Assembly (NCBI GenBank): GCA_021234155.1
Contig: JAJEKV010000103.1
Span: 556,001-620,000, forward strand
Length of the DNA stretch: 64,000 bases
Direction of reading: 5' to 3'
Source of the DNA: Isoetes taiwanensis
Lineage: Eukaryota; Streptophyta; Lycopodiopsida; Isoetales; Isoetaceae
Shown: positions 22,441 to 33,196 of the stretch, piece after piece
Layout of the letters: each line of letters begins with the position of its first letter
Numbering within the stretch: position 1 is the stretch's first letter
Position numbers and translations under genes: made by a program
Notes under the pieces: generated by a model
What the model was told of the DNA's origin: nothing
Seen by the model: the letters and a program-made list of their open reading frames with translations, nothing else
The model's database searches: none

Positions 22441-25400
22441 GGATTATGGTTATTGACATCTCCTTGATAGCAGCATGCTACTTTCCACATGCCGAGAGCA
22501 ACTTTTATAACACTCATTCGGATATGGATAGATTGGAGCCCTATGTCGATCTATATGATGACATACAGCAGCACAAACAGTTGGGCAAGCTTATGTTGCT
22601 TGGTGACTTTAATGCACGCATAGGAGCCGAGCAGGTCCCAAAATTTGAGCCCCTGGCAGAGGACGTCTTGCAGCTGAACCCCGCAGAGGTGGCTTGGTCA
22701 AGGGTATCGGGCAACGACCATATTTAAAACTCTCTATGGCGGTGGTTGTTGTTGCTGGGTAGTATCTTTGACCTGGTTATTTGTAATGGGTTGGCACAAT
22801 GGCCATCTTCCAGCTGTTGCACTTGTAGACAGGAGAACCAAGGGGGCGGCTCTAGTGCGGTGGATTATCTGCTGGTTGAGGAACAGGATCTGCACCTGGT
22901 TGCCCATTTTTCCAATGGAACAGACATGCCGGATGAGGAAGTGGACTCGGACCACCAGCCCCTGTTCGTGCATCTCCATTGGCAAGCTCCCCGTGCATCT
23001 ACTGCCTCAACACCCCAGGTGCCCTAGCTGCACCTGGACTACCGCCATGTAGGGACCTATGCCCAGCTGCTTGAGCATGACCTGGCAGGACCGCTGCAAC
23101 TCCCCACACTTCAATAGCAATCTGCTGCACTGACTGACCTGCCGGCGGTGGCGGGGAGATACTTTGGGAGAGGCCACTCACGGCGAACATCGGGCACTAC
23201 CATCTTCCCCATAGCAATGTGGTTCGATGATGAGTGTGGGGGCTCAGCGCACACTCCCAAGAAGTCACTGATCCCACCTCCCACGCACCATCCCACCAAT
23301 ACCACTCCTTCCTCAAGAACAAAAAAGCCGGGCTACCTCAGAGCATCGAGAATGAATGTTTGGTCTCTGGATCGGCACCCCAAGACATTACGGAGAAGGG
23401 TCTTAAGCAAGGCCCACCGACCTTACGAGGGAATATCACCTCCGAGCAATGGGTATAGTACAGCAACTTTTACGACCATTTCGGCCGGACACCATCCCTC
23501 CACGATAGGCATGGCTACGGTCATCCACGAGGGGATGTCATCATAGGCCTACAACGTCCCGGCTAATGGGAAGGCAGCAGATTTAGATGGCATGCGGCGG
23601 AACTTCTGAAATGGGCTGGGCTTTCAGCGTTTTGTTCTGCGGCGTTATTCAACAAAGCATTGCAAGAAGGCTTCCCTCCACGCGGTGGGCGACTAGTAGA
23701 GTTGTGCCCATATACAAGCGGGGACCCTCAATGCCCCACCAACTATCGTGCTACTATTATGGTCAGCTCTCTCTTCGCCAAAACTATTGGCTGGCATCCT
23801 TGAGCGTGACAATATGGGCGGAGGAGGCGGATGTGCGAAGCTCTCTCACCAAAGCGGGTTTTCGCCCGGGCATTCCACCATTGATCATATCTTCACTCTG
23901 CGCACATTGATTGAGGATAGCGGGAATCACCGCCAAAACACATATCATTGTTGTTTTGTGGATTTCGCAAAAGCTTTTGACCACGGTGCCGGGGCGGGTT
24001 ATAGGGCCGGGACTACGGCGGTACCGGGGACTCCCCTTGACTTGTAGAATGCACGGTGTATAGGTCGGGCCAGTATCACATCGTCGGGACAGCCCGGTGT
24101 CGGTGGTATTGGAATGCATCAAGGTTGCCCCCTCTTCCCCACACTCTTTGGCACAGTACATTGACCGGTGGAAGATTGGCTCTCGAGCATGGAAGGTCGC
24201 GCCCATCTCATGCATCACACAATTCGGCAACTCATATATCTTTGCGATGTCAACCTCGGCCTATACTCCGGAGGACATGCAACATCTCCTGGATGCTCTC
24301 GACACTTTTTGCCGATTCCACCGGCATGCGAGTTAACTTGGCCAAAACTAGGGTCTTTGCTAGTCTCATCATCCCGTCGGCCCAAGGCTTCCCTCATTCA
24401 CTTACCGGGGACGGGGATGTAGAGGTGGCTCGACCTACAAGTACTTGGGGATCGAGTTCTCTACTACCACCCATTGGGATGCTGCCATCAGGTTGCGGGT
24501 CACGACAGGTTGGAAAGCACTCTATGCCATGCAGAATAACAGCCACAAGGTAGAGTTGTATGCCTGGGGCTACCAATCACACTTATTTCGGGCATTGGTC
24601 GAGCCGGTCCTTTTATATGGGGCAGAAGTATGGAGTCTGTGATATCCCTCAACACTGAATGACCTCGGCGGTCGTGAGAAAAGCCTTCTTAGCACGAGCC
24701 CTTGGGGTAAAGTCCACAGTTCCATACCGATTCTACTCCAGAGACAGTTTTACGCCCTTCAACGGGCTGCATTGGAACGCCATATCATTTACTTCTAGAA
24801 GGTGGTCGCTATGGGTGACACACGTTTGCCCAACCTTGCTTTGGCCATGGCGATGGGTCTCCAATGCCTGAAAAGCCTCTTTGGAAGGACAAAGCGAGCT
24901 CAGTGGTTCTCACCCCGGGTATGCAGCAAACGATGTGTACATGTAAGGACAAAGAAAGATCACAAGGCACTTAAGTTGTACCTAGATGCTACTTTCCTTC
25001 GCCAAGCTCGGGATGCATGCTCCGACCCACGCAGGCGGCACACCATCGCCAACAAGTCAATCCCGTGCTCCACGAGAGGCCCACACCGCATGCCCGCACC
25101 CCGTTGCCCATGAGAAGCGTAGACTTATAGTCGCCATTCGACATCGCCTCAGATGAGAGAGGGACGTTGGGCTCGGGAAGCACAGAGCAAAGGCTTTGCG
25201 GCTGTTGCCACCGCGGCGCCATTGAGGATGAATGTCATGCCCTCGGATCGCCCGGCGTTTGCCCATATCGAGCAAGATGTTCGATTACTAGTACCGCCAA
25301 CCATTGCATGAGTTGTTGAATCTGGCGTCAATGGGTTTGTTGGGGTCATACCTCTAGGAGGTTATAGATGCACGGACTCAGTTGTGTCTTCTGGGACGGC

Positions 25401-25565
25401 ATTGAACTGTCCTACTCAATTATGCAAAGATGCCCGGCGGACTTATTACTGCTAAGGTTTTTCCCTCGAAAACCCTTGGGCGGGGTTTTTAATCCCATCG
25501 ATGTATGCTTGCTGCTCTTTTTGTTTGGGTCCCATAGGCGGTTGGTCTCCGTGGGACGCTTAAAA
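22440..25565 (+). mobile_element. 5'-truncated LINE (endonuclease-RT), frameshifted
   Basis: Domains appear in the order of a non-LTR retrotransposon. At 22446-22720 an endonuclease part has LMLLGDFNARIG; at about 22850-22990 it has SAVDYLLV and DSDHQPLFVHLHW. The reverse transcriptase follows with NYRA near 23740, QSGFSPGHSTIDHIF, then CCFVDFAKAFD (catalytic Asp of motif A, about 23950-23985), a degraded YADD region near 24235, and LFRALVEPVLLYGAEVW at 24580-24640. A C-terminal Cys/His segment (EDECHAL) lies near 25225. At least eight frame changes separate these pieces. The N-terminal endonuclease is missing, so the copy is 5' truncated. It ends in a pentanucleotide tail. The RT style is closer to I/Jockey-type LINEs than to plant L1. 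Confidence 0.88.
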
Positions 25566-25679
25566 ATCTATTCTATTCTATTCTATTCTATTCTATTCTA
25601 TTCTATTCTATTCTATTCTATTCTATTCTATTCTATTCTATTCTATTCTATTCTATTCTATTCTATTCTATTCTATTCT
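25566..25679 (+). repeat. (TTCTA)n LINE 3' tail
   Basis: About 22 perfect pentanucleotides directly after the LINE 3' end. A simple-repeat tail in place of poly(A) is known for several LINE clades, so I read this as the element's own terminus, expanded. Confidence 0.85.
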
Positions 25680-26312
25680 TGTCATTTTTATGGCCTTATT
25701 TAATTTCCTTTGCCAAGGATTTGGAAAAAACCAGATCTAACAGTGTAAAACTAGCCACATCCGTTTTTGCTGATTTGGAAGTGATAGGTAGATAGGCTAG
25801 AATTGTAAAGAAGACTATAAATCTTATGCTTCCACATACAAAAGGCATTTCTTAGACTTAGATGTAGACTGGCCTCCATTTCTTAGACTCATGACATGGC
25901 TCTTGCATTGGATATGCATGACTACATATAGTAATATGCCATATACTTTTGATAACATATGCCATATGGTAATATGACCATCGAAAAGGCGACATATGCT
26001 TTTGATGACAAGCTTGCCTTAGAATTGTTCAAAAATATTGATTTCTTTCCAGACCCACCATGCGATGAAAGTTAATATCCTTACAAACTTCACTTTTATA
26101 TTTTTCATATGCTGAACTATTCAAAATACTAAACTATTCAACATAATACAGTACAACTTTGATCTCAATTTCAAATCATATTTTAATTACTAAACACACT
26201 AAAACTAAAACTAAAGAAAAAGAACAAGGTGCTGCGCACAGAGGGTTGCCCTCCATAGCCAGAGGGTGAAATGGCTTAAATCATAGTTCAAAGTCATGTT
26301 TTGACGATCAAT
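25680..26312. other. Intergenic AT-rich stretch
   Basis: Nothing recognisable apart from repeated 'catatgccatatg'-like words around 25930-25990. Confidence 0.5.
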
Positions 26313-27056
26313 TCAAATTGCTACTTCTAGACAATAGAATACTTGATACCATGACTTTATGGAAATTGGTCTGAAGAAATCTTTGGTGCTCGGCATGGAA
26401 GAAGTATTGCAGAAACTCATTTGGAACTCAACGCTGGGAACACGAGCTCCTAAAGCCAACAGCTTCTGTGCCTCAGCCATTTTTAAGAGCAACTTTTCAG
26501 CTTCTTCAACGTTCCCAGATTTACAAAGTCCATCAATCAAAATATTGTAAACAACTACAGAGGAAGTGATACGTCTCATTCACTTTACCTTCAGGCATCT
26601 CACCAAAATTCCTACAATATAGCAATTTGGAGAACAACCAGACACCAACATTTTCCTGTAAATATTATGTACATCCTCATACAAAGATCCTGATATCAAT
26701 ATAACAAGAAGATGATTATATACATCTACATTAACCCCTTTGTTTCTCTGCCCATTTGCAAAATCCTAATGCAACTCTTGCATCAAAAATATACCCAGTA
26801 GTTTAGTTACAAGTTCGGGCCTTAGAAGCCTACTCCCGGATGTCAAAACATCACAAAAATTCCCTTCCATAATCTTTGGAACAAGGTTTTCCACTACATC
26901 ATTTTTATTCAAACAAGCTGCAAGAGAATTAAGAACAACTAGGTATATTCCAGCATACCCATGTAAGCGAGGGTTTGCCTCCCTAGGGGCAACCCAAAAA
27001 CGCTCAATTATAAAGAATTCCAAGTTTAGGTAGGAAAATAATGTTAAATTTGTCAT
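26313..27056 (-). pseudogene. Pentatricopeptide repeat (PPR) protein pseudogene
   Basis: Read on the minus strand, an N-terminal part (RLLRPELVTKLLG) leads, after a frame change, to ARVALGFCKWAEKQRG, the segment that typically precedes PPR repeats. Another frame change leads to a PPR motif beginning VDVYNHLLVILISG and ending KMLVSGCSPNC, then, past a stop, to a second motif VVVYNILIDGLCKSGNVEEA. These are P-class 35-residue repeats of proteins that bind organelle RNA. After the second motif the similarity is lost. Only two clear repeats remain and the frame is broken at least three times, so it is a fragment of a larger gene. Confidence 0.85.
26941..27000 (+). repeat. Palindrome-bearing repeat, left copy
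   Basis: Contains 'aggtatattc' then 'gagggtttgcc', 'tccctagggg' and 'caacccaaaaa'. The GGGT/TTGCC and GGGGCAACCC arms form a near-palindrome centred on CTAG. The same block recurs in the same orientation at 30097-30175. Confidence 0.7.
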
Positions 27057-27131
27057 GTTGTGAAGCTAAAAATTATGGATAGAAGATCAAAGATTTGCTT
27101 AGTGCGTTCTTAGATTCTCTTGTATATTTTG

Positions 27132-27215
27132 CTTCTCATTCTCATTCTCATTCTCATTCTCATTCTCATTCTCATTCTCATTCTCATTCTCATTCTCATT
27201 CTCATTCTCATTCTC
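27132..27215 (+). repeat. (ATTCTC)n microsatellite
   Basis: About 14 perfect hexanucleotides, producing an artificial Ser-His frame. Confidence 0.97.
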
Positions 27216-27882
27216 TTGCATGCTTTGCATGGATTGACTTAAGGCTCTGTATAGAATGCAAGTTTATACTAATATGCCATAAAATAAGAACACTGTCAAA
27301 TTCACGGCATAATCAATCTAAAATTCGTGATGCAAGATTTGGTAAAAGTTTGCTTAGATTCTCTTGCAAATTTTGCTCAGCTTTTGCTTGTATCTATTGC
27401 ACGCTTGTATGTTTACATGGATTGACCTAAGAGAGGAATTCTTAAACAAAATAGAATGCATCCTTGCACTAGTGTAAGTTCTGAATACAAATATAAGCAT
27501 TTTAATTGCTTTGTTACAATAGCAAATTTAGATACATGATTTATATATTGTTCAAACCGTGAACATCATAATATAACTTTGATATTGTTTCAAATGAGCG
27601 TTTAGGAAGCAGGAGATCATTCTTGAAACCAAAGCCAAGTTTTGTACTGCCATTCACACCATCTAGTTTCTCAATACACTTGGCATTTACAAAAATGATT
27701 TAGAGACATACATGAAGAATATAGACATTGAAATCTTGAATTACAACTTCTAAAAAACACATTGATTTGAGGAGCTAATGCAGACAATGTAGCTTATATG
27801 TAATTTGTCAGACATTGAATATGCTTACATGAACCCGTGTTTGTCTATATCAGTTGCTCAAACATAGATTCAAGCAAGCCAG

Positions 27883-28083
27883 ATGGTCCACATGCCAAAT
27901 ATGTCAATTCCACAACAGATTCCTGATTCATTACGTTTAGGTCATCTTCTGCAGAATCAGGCTAGCTCTAGCAAGTTAAGAAGAAATGAAGATTTTGCAA
28001 TGCGGTTAGTGAAAGAATCAACTAAGATCTTCATGAAGGTTTGGCATGTACAGCTCAAACAGTTCCATGTATCTAAACTTTGA
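27883..28083 (+). CDS. Exon-like open frame, unknown
   Basis: A 66-codon frame (SLRLGHLLQNQASSSK, FAMRLVKESTKIFMKVW) with a protein-like mix. It is preceded by an acceptor-like 'aagccag' and followed by a strong donor, tttgag|gtaaga, just after its stop codon. It may be an isolated exon or chance. No domain recognised. Confidence 0.25.
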   Translation: MVHMPNMSIPQQIPDSLRLGHLLQNQASSSKLRRNEDFAMRLVKESTKIFMKVWHVQLKQFHVSKL

Positions 28084-28089
28084 GGTAAG

Positions 28090-28960
28090 AAGACCGATAC
28101 TCAATCAGAAAAATAACAACCAAGCACATTGGCATATTATTTGAAATCGCTCAGAAAAGCGAGACATTATGCACCTTGTCCCGCTAATACGAAATGTTAA
28201 ATCTAGAATAGATTCTATAATTATTAACTAGATCCTTCATGTCGAATAGAAGCCCTTACTATTTGTATGCATTAATATGTTTACTTGTTGTAATTAAGCC
28301 GGTGCTAAATATCAAATGCACCTCAACCCCGCATCTAAATTTTGCAAATGTGAGAAAATAGGCGTGTTAGTCCCGCTTCTTATGGCATATGTTTATGCAA
28401 ATAAGAGCAAGTGCGACATTACCAATGTCCAATCACGGATCGCCCATGTGCTTGCAATAAATTAGAAATGGAATGAATGTAATGGAAAGAACAAAAAAAT
28501 ATTTACACTTATACTGCAATATAACGCTGGCTTTTCATAAGGCTCATGCTTACTTGTCATCGATGGCTATGTTCAAACTTGAGTATAGATCATAGCAATA
28601 CCAAAGTGGTTGCATTAACAGGATAACTCGCGAAATTGTATGAAACAAGGTTTTAAATGTAAGATCACAAGCATATAATCTTGGCATTTCATACAATCTG
28701 TATTATAACTATTAACACATTTCTCATAGTATAAAATCTTCATTCACCACTAACAGAGAAAACATTGCAAATTAGCTACAAAAGCATGGTATAGCAAGTT
28801 ATGCCACTGCCCTGATCTGCACTGGAGCTATAATATCTAACATTTAGATCTTGGCATCTTACAAAAGACACTCTAATCAAGGAAATGATAATTCACACAA
28901 AGAGCAAGAAATTTCAAACTAACCAATTGAAATTTGAGAAAGGGCGATCGGATGCTTACT
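28090..28960. other. No gene recognised
   Basis: AT-rich sequence without open frames of note, repeats or RNA genes that I can see. Confidence 0.5.
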
Positions 28961-28971
28961 TGAAGACACTC

Positions 28972-29663
28972 ATTACGCTCAAGCAAATGCCGATGGGACT
29001 TATGCTCCTCTTGGGCTCCTTTTCATAGGACTTACGCTTCTTTGGAGCTCCTTTCTATCATGGATAAGCTCAATCTGATCATGGATAAGCTCAATCTGCT
29101 CATGCAAACGCGGAGCTTCTCGGCACCGAGCTATGGGGCTAGGTACCTGAGGGGGGCTTGGGGGTAGCGACACTGGTTTTGAAGGTCTAGAGGGAGGGGC
29201 TCCACTTGTGCTAGCACCACTACTATCTTCCCTATCGCTGCCCTTATTGTTGATGTCTCTCCTATCATCATCGGGTTTGTGCCGATTATCTCCTTTACCT
29301 TGCTTCTGTCATTTGCTGATTTTTGCTATTTTCTTTATCCTTGCCTCTAGTTTTAAGTCCGGGACACCGTCGCTCCAGGACCAAGATGCATCACACAACA
29401 GATGGCACGCACATTGAAGATGTTTAGATCGAAAGCAGTTGGGATTCCGACCTTGAATGAGATGACTTAGAAAAGAGCTAGATGGAGAACTTGGAGCGGA
29501 CCGATTTAATACCAAATGAAAAAAAATATGTGAATGCAATCGAAAAGCATTTTGTGTAAGAAGAAAAACCCAAATTTCTGCATAACGTACCTTTTACTCT
29601 GTGAAGCCACCCCTTTCTTTGGGGGTGGATTTGCTACATGAACACCGTGGTTTGTTGTGTCAT
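28972..29663 (-). CDS. Possible multi-exon hydrophilic coiled-coil gene
   Basis: On the minus strand, a 73-base exon ending at 29591 has a strong donor (aaag|gtacgt) and reads DDTTNHGVHVANPPPKKGVA. Further along, a long stretch reads, through one stop, DGVPDLKLEARIKKIAK, a charged part (KPDDDRRDINNKGSDRED), a Ser/Pro-rich part (SGAPPSRPSKPVSLPPSPPQ), then a helical part with a tandem EQIELIHD/DQIELIHD repeat and, after frame changes, KSHRHLLERNECLQ next to a gtaagc donor. A disordered linker before a C-terminal coiled coil is seen in Myb/trihelix regulators and in PIF/Harbinger accessory proteins, but no DNA-binding domain is visible. Frame breaks suggest a pseudogene or sequence error. Confidence 0.35.
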
Positions 29664-30096
29664 CTTCATACGGTGAGAAAAAAACACAAGGAGAGAACAT
29701 AAAATGTTGAATATACAAATTTTGTATTCAGGAAAATATTGCACATCACGAATTTCATTTGCAGGAACTTCATGCAATATCATATATGAAAAAGTGTTTA
29801 AAACTCAAAAATCGCAAAAAGCATAAGGATATTGAATGTAACTTACAGATTTTTGAAGTTTTCTAGACGAACGAAGCACGATCAAGAAAAAATAGCTTCA
29901 TGCGCCGCTTGCAAGCCCCTCCTTCCATTCATGCGCTCGAATATTTGCTCGTAAGCATTACAAATCGCGACCGTGCCATAGCCCTATGCTCGCTTTGTCT
30001 TAGCCAGTTATCCGGTTCAAACGTCCGCGACCCACAACGGAAGTGACCGCCAATTTACAGGGAACAGAAGGTTTTTAGCAGTCACAGGCATATCTT

Positions 30097-30175
30097 AGGT
30101 ATATTCTGGCATATACTTAGAATATGCCAGAAACCCACATGACCGAGGGTTTGCCCCCCTAGGGGCAACCCAAAA
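30097..30175 (+). repeat. Palindrome-bearing repeat, right copy, with extra hairpin
   Basis: Shares 'aggtatattc' and the CTAG-centred palindrome (30147-30171) with the left copy. It also holds an 11-bp inverted repeat, ttctggcatat (30104-30114) against atatgccagaa (30122-30132). The two copies are about 3.15 kb apart. Confidence 0.7.
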
Positions 30176-30179
30176 AGGA

Positions 30180-30910
30180 AAAAAATAATAATAATAACAT
30201 TTACATATCAAAACAACTCTAACACAACTAACAATGGCGCAGGTAAAATAAAACCAATGATAAAGATATATTGCCTAATGTGCAATAAGAACAACAAGAA
30301 ATATGTAGGATAAACAACAAACCTATCAACCAGGTACAAATATCACAAAGCAAAACCAAATCTCAAAATGGCAGCAGACATCGACAAGCAAAAACCGTAT
30401 GAAACAGAACTTCCACATTTACCTTTTAGAAGAAATCAAATGCAAGAAAAAGGCAAATTAAATCGAAATACATTAACAACACAACTAAAGACGGCTACAC
30501 CAACCTCATATCCCGCCCTTCCAAAACTAGGAAATACTGGTATCTTAAACGCAGGGGCATCATTTAGACTATCCAAACAATATATGCTATTTCTATCATG
30601 TATAATAAATTTCAATACAATTTTGCCTTTATTATGCTTTCAAATAGTTTGAAAAAAACATAAAAGACAATTCAATTATCTTTTGGTATCCAATTACCTT
30701 GCCTTATTTTTCCCGGGCCTTTATTTTCTATAGCCTCTAGCGTGTTTTTTTTCTAGTTTGTTTTTTTTTTTCGCGCAAAAAAAAACATCTCCCATAACAC
30801 ACCAAAACAAAGATTAAAACAACTTATACAAATAACAATATGAGTACCAATATGAGTACTGTCGATCCATTTTATACAAATGATCATGAGTGATGGTACT
30901 GTCTTTGGTG
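30180..30910. other. No gene recognised
   Basis: A-rich DNA. A 94-codon plus-strand frame beginning at 30368 lacks any domain and has biased low-complexity composition, so I treat it as chance. Confidence 0.45.
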
Positions 30911-30916
30911 CTATGG

Positions 30917-31851
30917 TTATGGTGGTTTTGGAGCCTTTATGCACCAGATGTAAAATTTACGAGTAATTTGGTGTTGATAGAACATGACTGTGTCCCCAGC
31001 TACCAAACCATGACGTCTGGTAAGTTCACCCCATTGGCCATGCAAGGTATAATATCCACTACTATGGCTACTAGGGTTCCTACTAGGGTTTCCTTTCTGT
31101 TTGCTGGCGGACGGGCTAGCTTGTAACCTAAACGTGAGATGCCACTCCCTCTGAAGCTCAGCGTCATGGCAGTAAAAACTTTGAATGCCAGGCCTTGCAA
31201 AGTATTCCAGGGCCGACTCTTTTGGGACTACGCAGCGGCATGATTTGCTCACATCACTCGCGAACAGTTTTTTCTCGAACAGAAACTTTAGGTCTGGATC
31301 AAAGACATATGGTGTCGGACTAGTGTTCTGGTACATCCGAAACAGTGTCTCGGCTGCTTGTATCATACTTTTGATCTCCCGTTTTTCATTTTCTTCTTGG
31401 TCTCTGCTCTCTGGCTGGCTCGACGGATTACTAGAGCTTGAAGGCTTGTCTGATCCCGCATTCGGATTACTAGAGCTTGAAGGCATGTCTGATCCCGCAT
31501 TCTCCATCGCATCTATCAGGTATTATTATGCCCTTTAGTGCTTAATTAGTGGAAATAGATTTCCCTTTTACCTTTAGCCTTTTTGTCATTTTTCTGCTCC
31601 TTAGGAATGATGCAATTCCGGCATAAAGGCATGATGACTACTGAGAGAAAATGTAGATTACGCAGGTCCTTCTTACTAAAATAATCTCTGTTTTGTTCGC
31701 CATACATAGAAATAGTAGAAGGATCTATTTGTTCATCATACATAGACACACCAGGAAGATCTGTGTGAATACCTAAATACTGATCTTGTCTTTGAAGTAC
31801 GCACTGGTAAGGACTGCTACATATCCAACAATTTGCAGACCTATTCAGCAT
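30917..31851 (-). CDS. B3 DNA-binding domain protein, at least two exons
   Basis: The 3' exon (31512-30917) is open to its stop. It has a Ser/Asn-rich start with a duplicated GSD(M/K)PSSSSNP segment and an acidic/basic stretch. The B3 domain opens with FEKKLFASDVSKSCRCVVPK and ALEYFARPG and closes with the strand-turn GELTRRHGLVAGDTVMFYQ and FYIWCIK. B3 domains are plant-specific DNA-binding folds. The domain runs to within a few residues of the C-terminus. Upstream, a frame starting at 31851 is joined in phase through a 59-base intron: donor aaag|gtaaaa at 31571, acceptor gatag at 31513. It codes CWICSSPYQCVL and later PLCRNCIIPKEQ, two CxxC pairs that may bind zinc. The true start could lie further upstream, as the frame is open before 31851. 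The B3 call is firm; the splice is inferred. Confidence 0.85.
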
Positions 31852-31859
31852 ATATGTTG

Positions 31860-33190
31860 GTAGGTGAATGCATAGAAGTGACTATTGTAAGATTAGAAGC
31901 ATCCAAATGTTTATCATAGTTACCTCCCTGGGGTTTTTGTAAACAGAAACAACTGTCTATCCGTTAAGTAAAATCCCTCTAGAAAATCGATTAAAGCAGG
32001 GCAAAATACTCTTAACTTATTCTTTACGTCATTGACATGTGGGACTTAATTGGAGGTAAAGAAATTATTCTTGCTTAACTTGGTATGGTGCACATCGTAG
32101 AGTCGTTATAGGCAGTTACGTGTTGCTAATATTAGATTCCAAGGAAAAAGAGTTTTTACCATGGTCATTAATCCGCCTAACCTGACCTTGTCATGGTAAT
32201 TTTCAAGATACCATTACTGTTTTGCAAAATTCCTATAAAGCCACTAGTATTTTCAAAATTACAGAATTTGTACATACATGTGTGGCCCATAATGGTAAGT
32301 AAAGAGTCTGGTGCCATGGATTTGCACTAAAGTTTTTGGGAAAAGCATGTTTGGTTGAAATGTTTTGCATTCGGAGCACTTGGGCCATGCCAATAGGTGT
32401 TTTTTGGCTTTCTACTATACATTTCTTGAACAATTTACCGGCTGGTTTGCATTCATAGTCTCTTCTTGCGGACTGGTTCGCTTTCACAAATTATTGATGT
32501 AACTATCTTAAAGGAGGAGCAATATTGCAATTCGTTTGGTAATGGCTTTTTGGTAATTTCTTTAAATCATGGTAATTTTTTGAAATACAGATGGCTTTTT
32601 GGGAATTATTTGGGGATAGGAATTGTTTGAAACATCAGTGGTATTCTTTGGAATCGGATTACTTTAAAAGATCAATGATATTCTGGTGATTTTCCCTTTT
32701 GTTTATCAATGTTACCTCTGTTCATGACAACTACTAGCTCTGCAATGGTCTCTTACAAGATTTATCCTTAGGATAACATCTAGTTATGATTTGTAACAAT
32801 CTTTCATTGCCAAGCCGTTATAATCCAGGTACAGGAATATATGGATGCAGCAACTATGAAATAGCACTGTAAAAATAGCACGCTTTGGACACTTGAGTAG
32901 GGGCTAAGTGAATAGCATACTTGTCTTTTGGGCAAACCCAAGGAGTATTGCTCCTATTTATTGCTCCCGCTAGACTGATATTCATGCTAAAAAATGATGA
33001 ACAAAATTTTCTCAATCAAGCTTAATTGAAATTCTATGCACTTCCTTAGTTTGAAGGAAAATTTGTTCCAAATTTTGAATGCCATTCCTATCAAGTATTT
33101 TTTCTGCTTGATTTCATATCATTTGTGTACATTAAACTATTGCAAGCCTTTCTCTATACATCAAATCAAACAAATGTTCTTCAATTTAAC
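31860..33190. other. No gene recognised
   Basis: One 84-codon minus-strand frame (32233-32487, KPAGKLFKKCIVESQKTPIG) looks protein-like and could be an upstream exon of the B3 gene, but I see no convincing splice link. The rest is AT-rich without features. Confidence 0.4.
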
Positions 33191-33196
33191 AAGAAA

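Noticed and set aside
27095-27430. 111-codon frame with Ser-His repeats
   Set aside because: It is produced by the (ATTCTC)n microsatellite.
30097-30175. A Helitron 3' end based on the GC-rich hairpin
   Set aside because: No CTRR terminus follows the hairpin and no replicase sequence is present nearby.
30368-30652. 94-codon plus-strand frame
   Set aside because: Composition is low in complexity, no domain is visible, and no splice or promoter signals support it.
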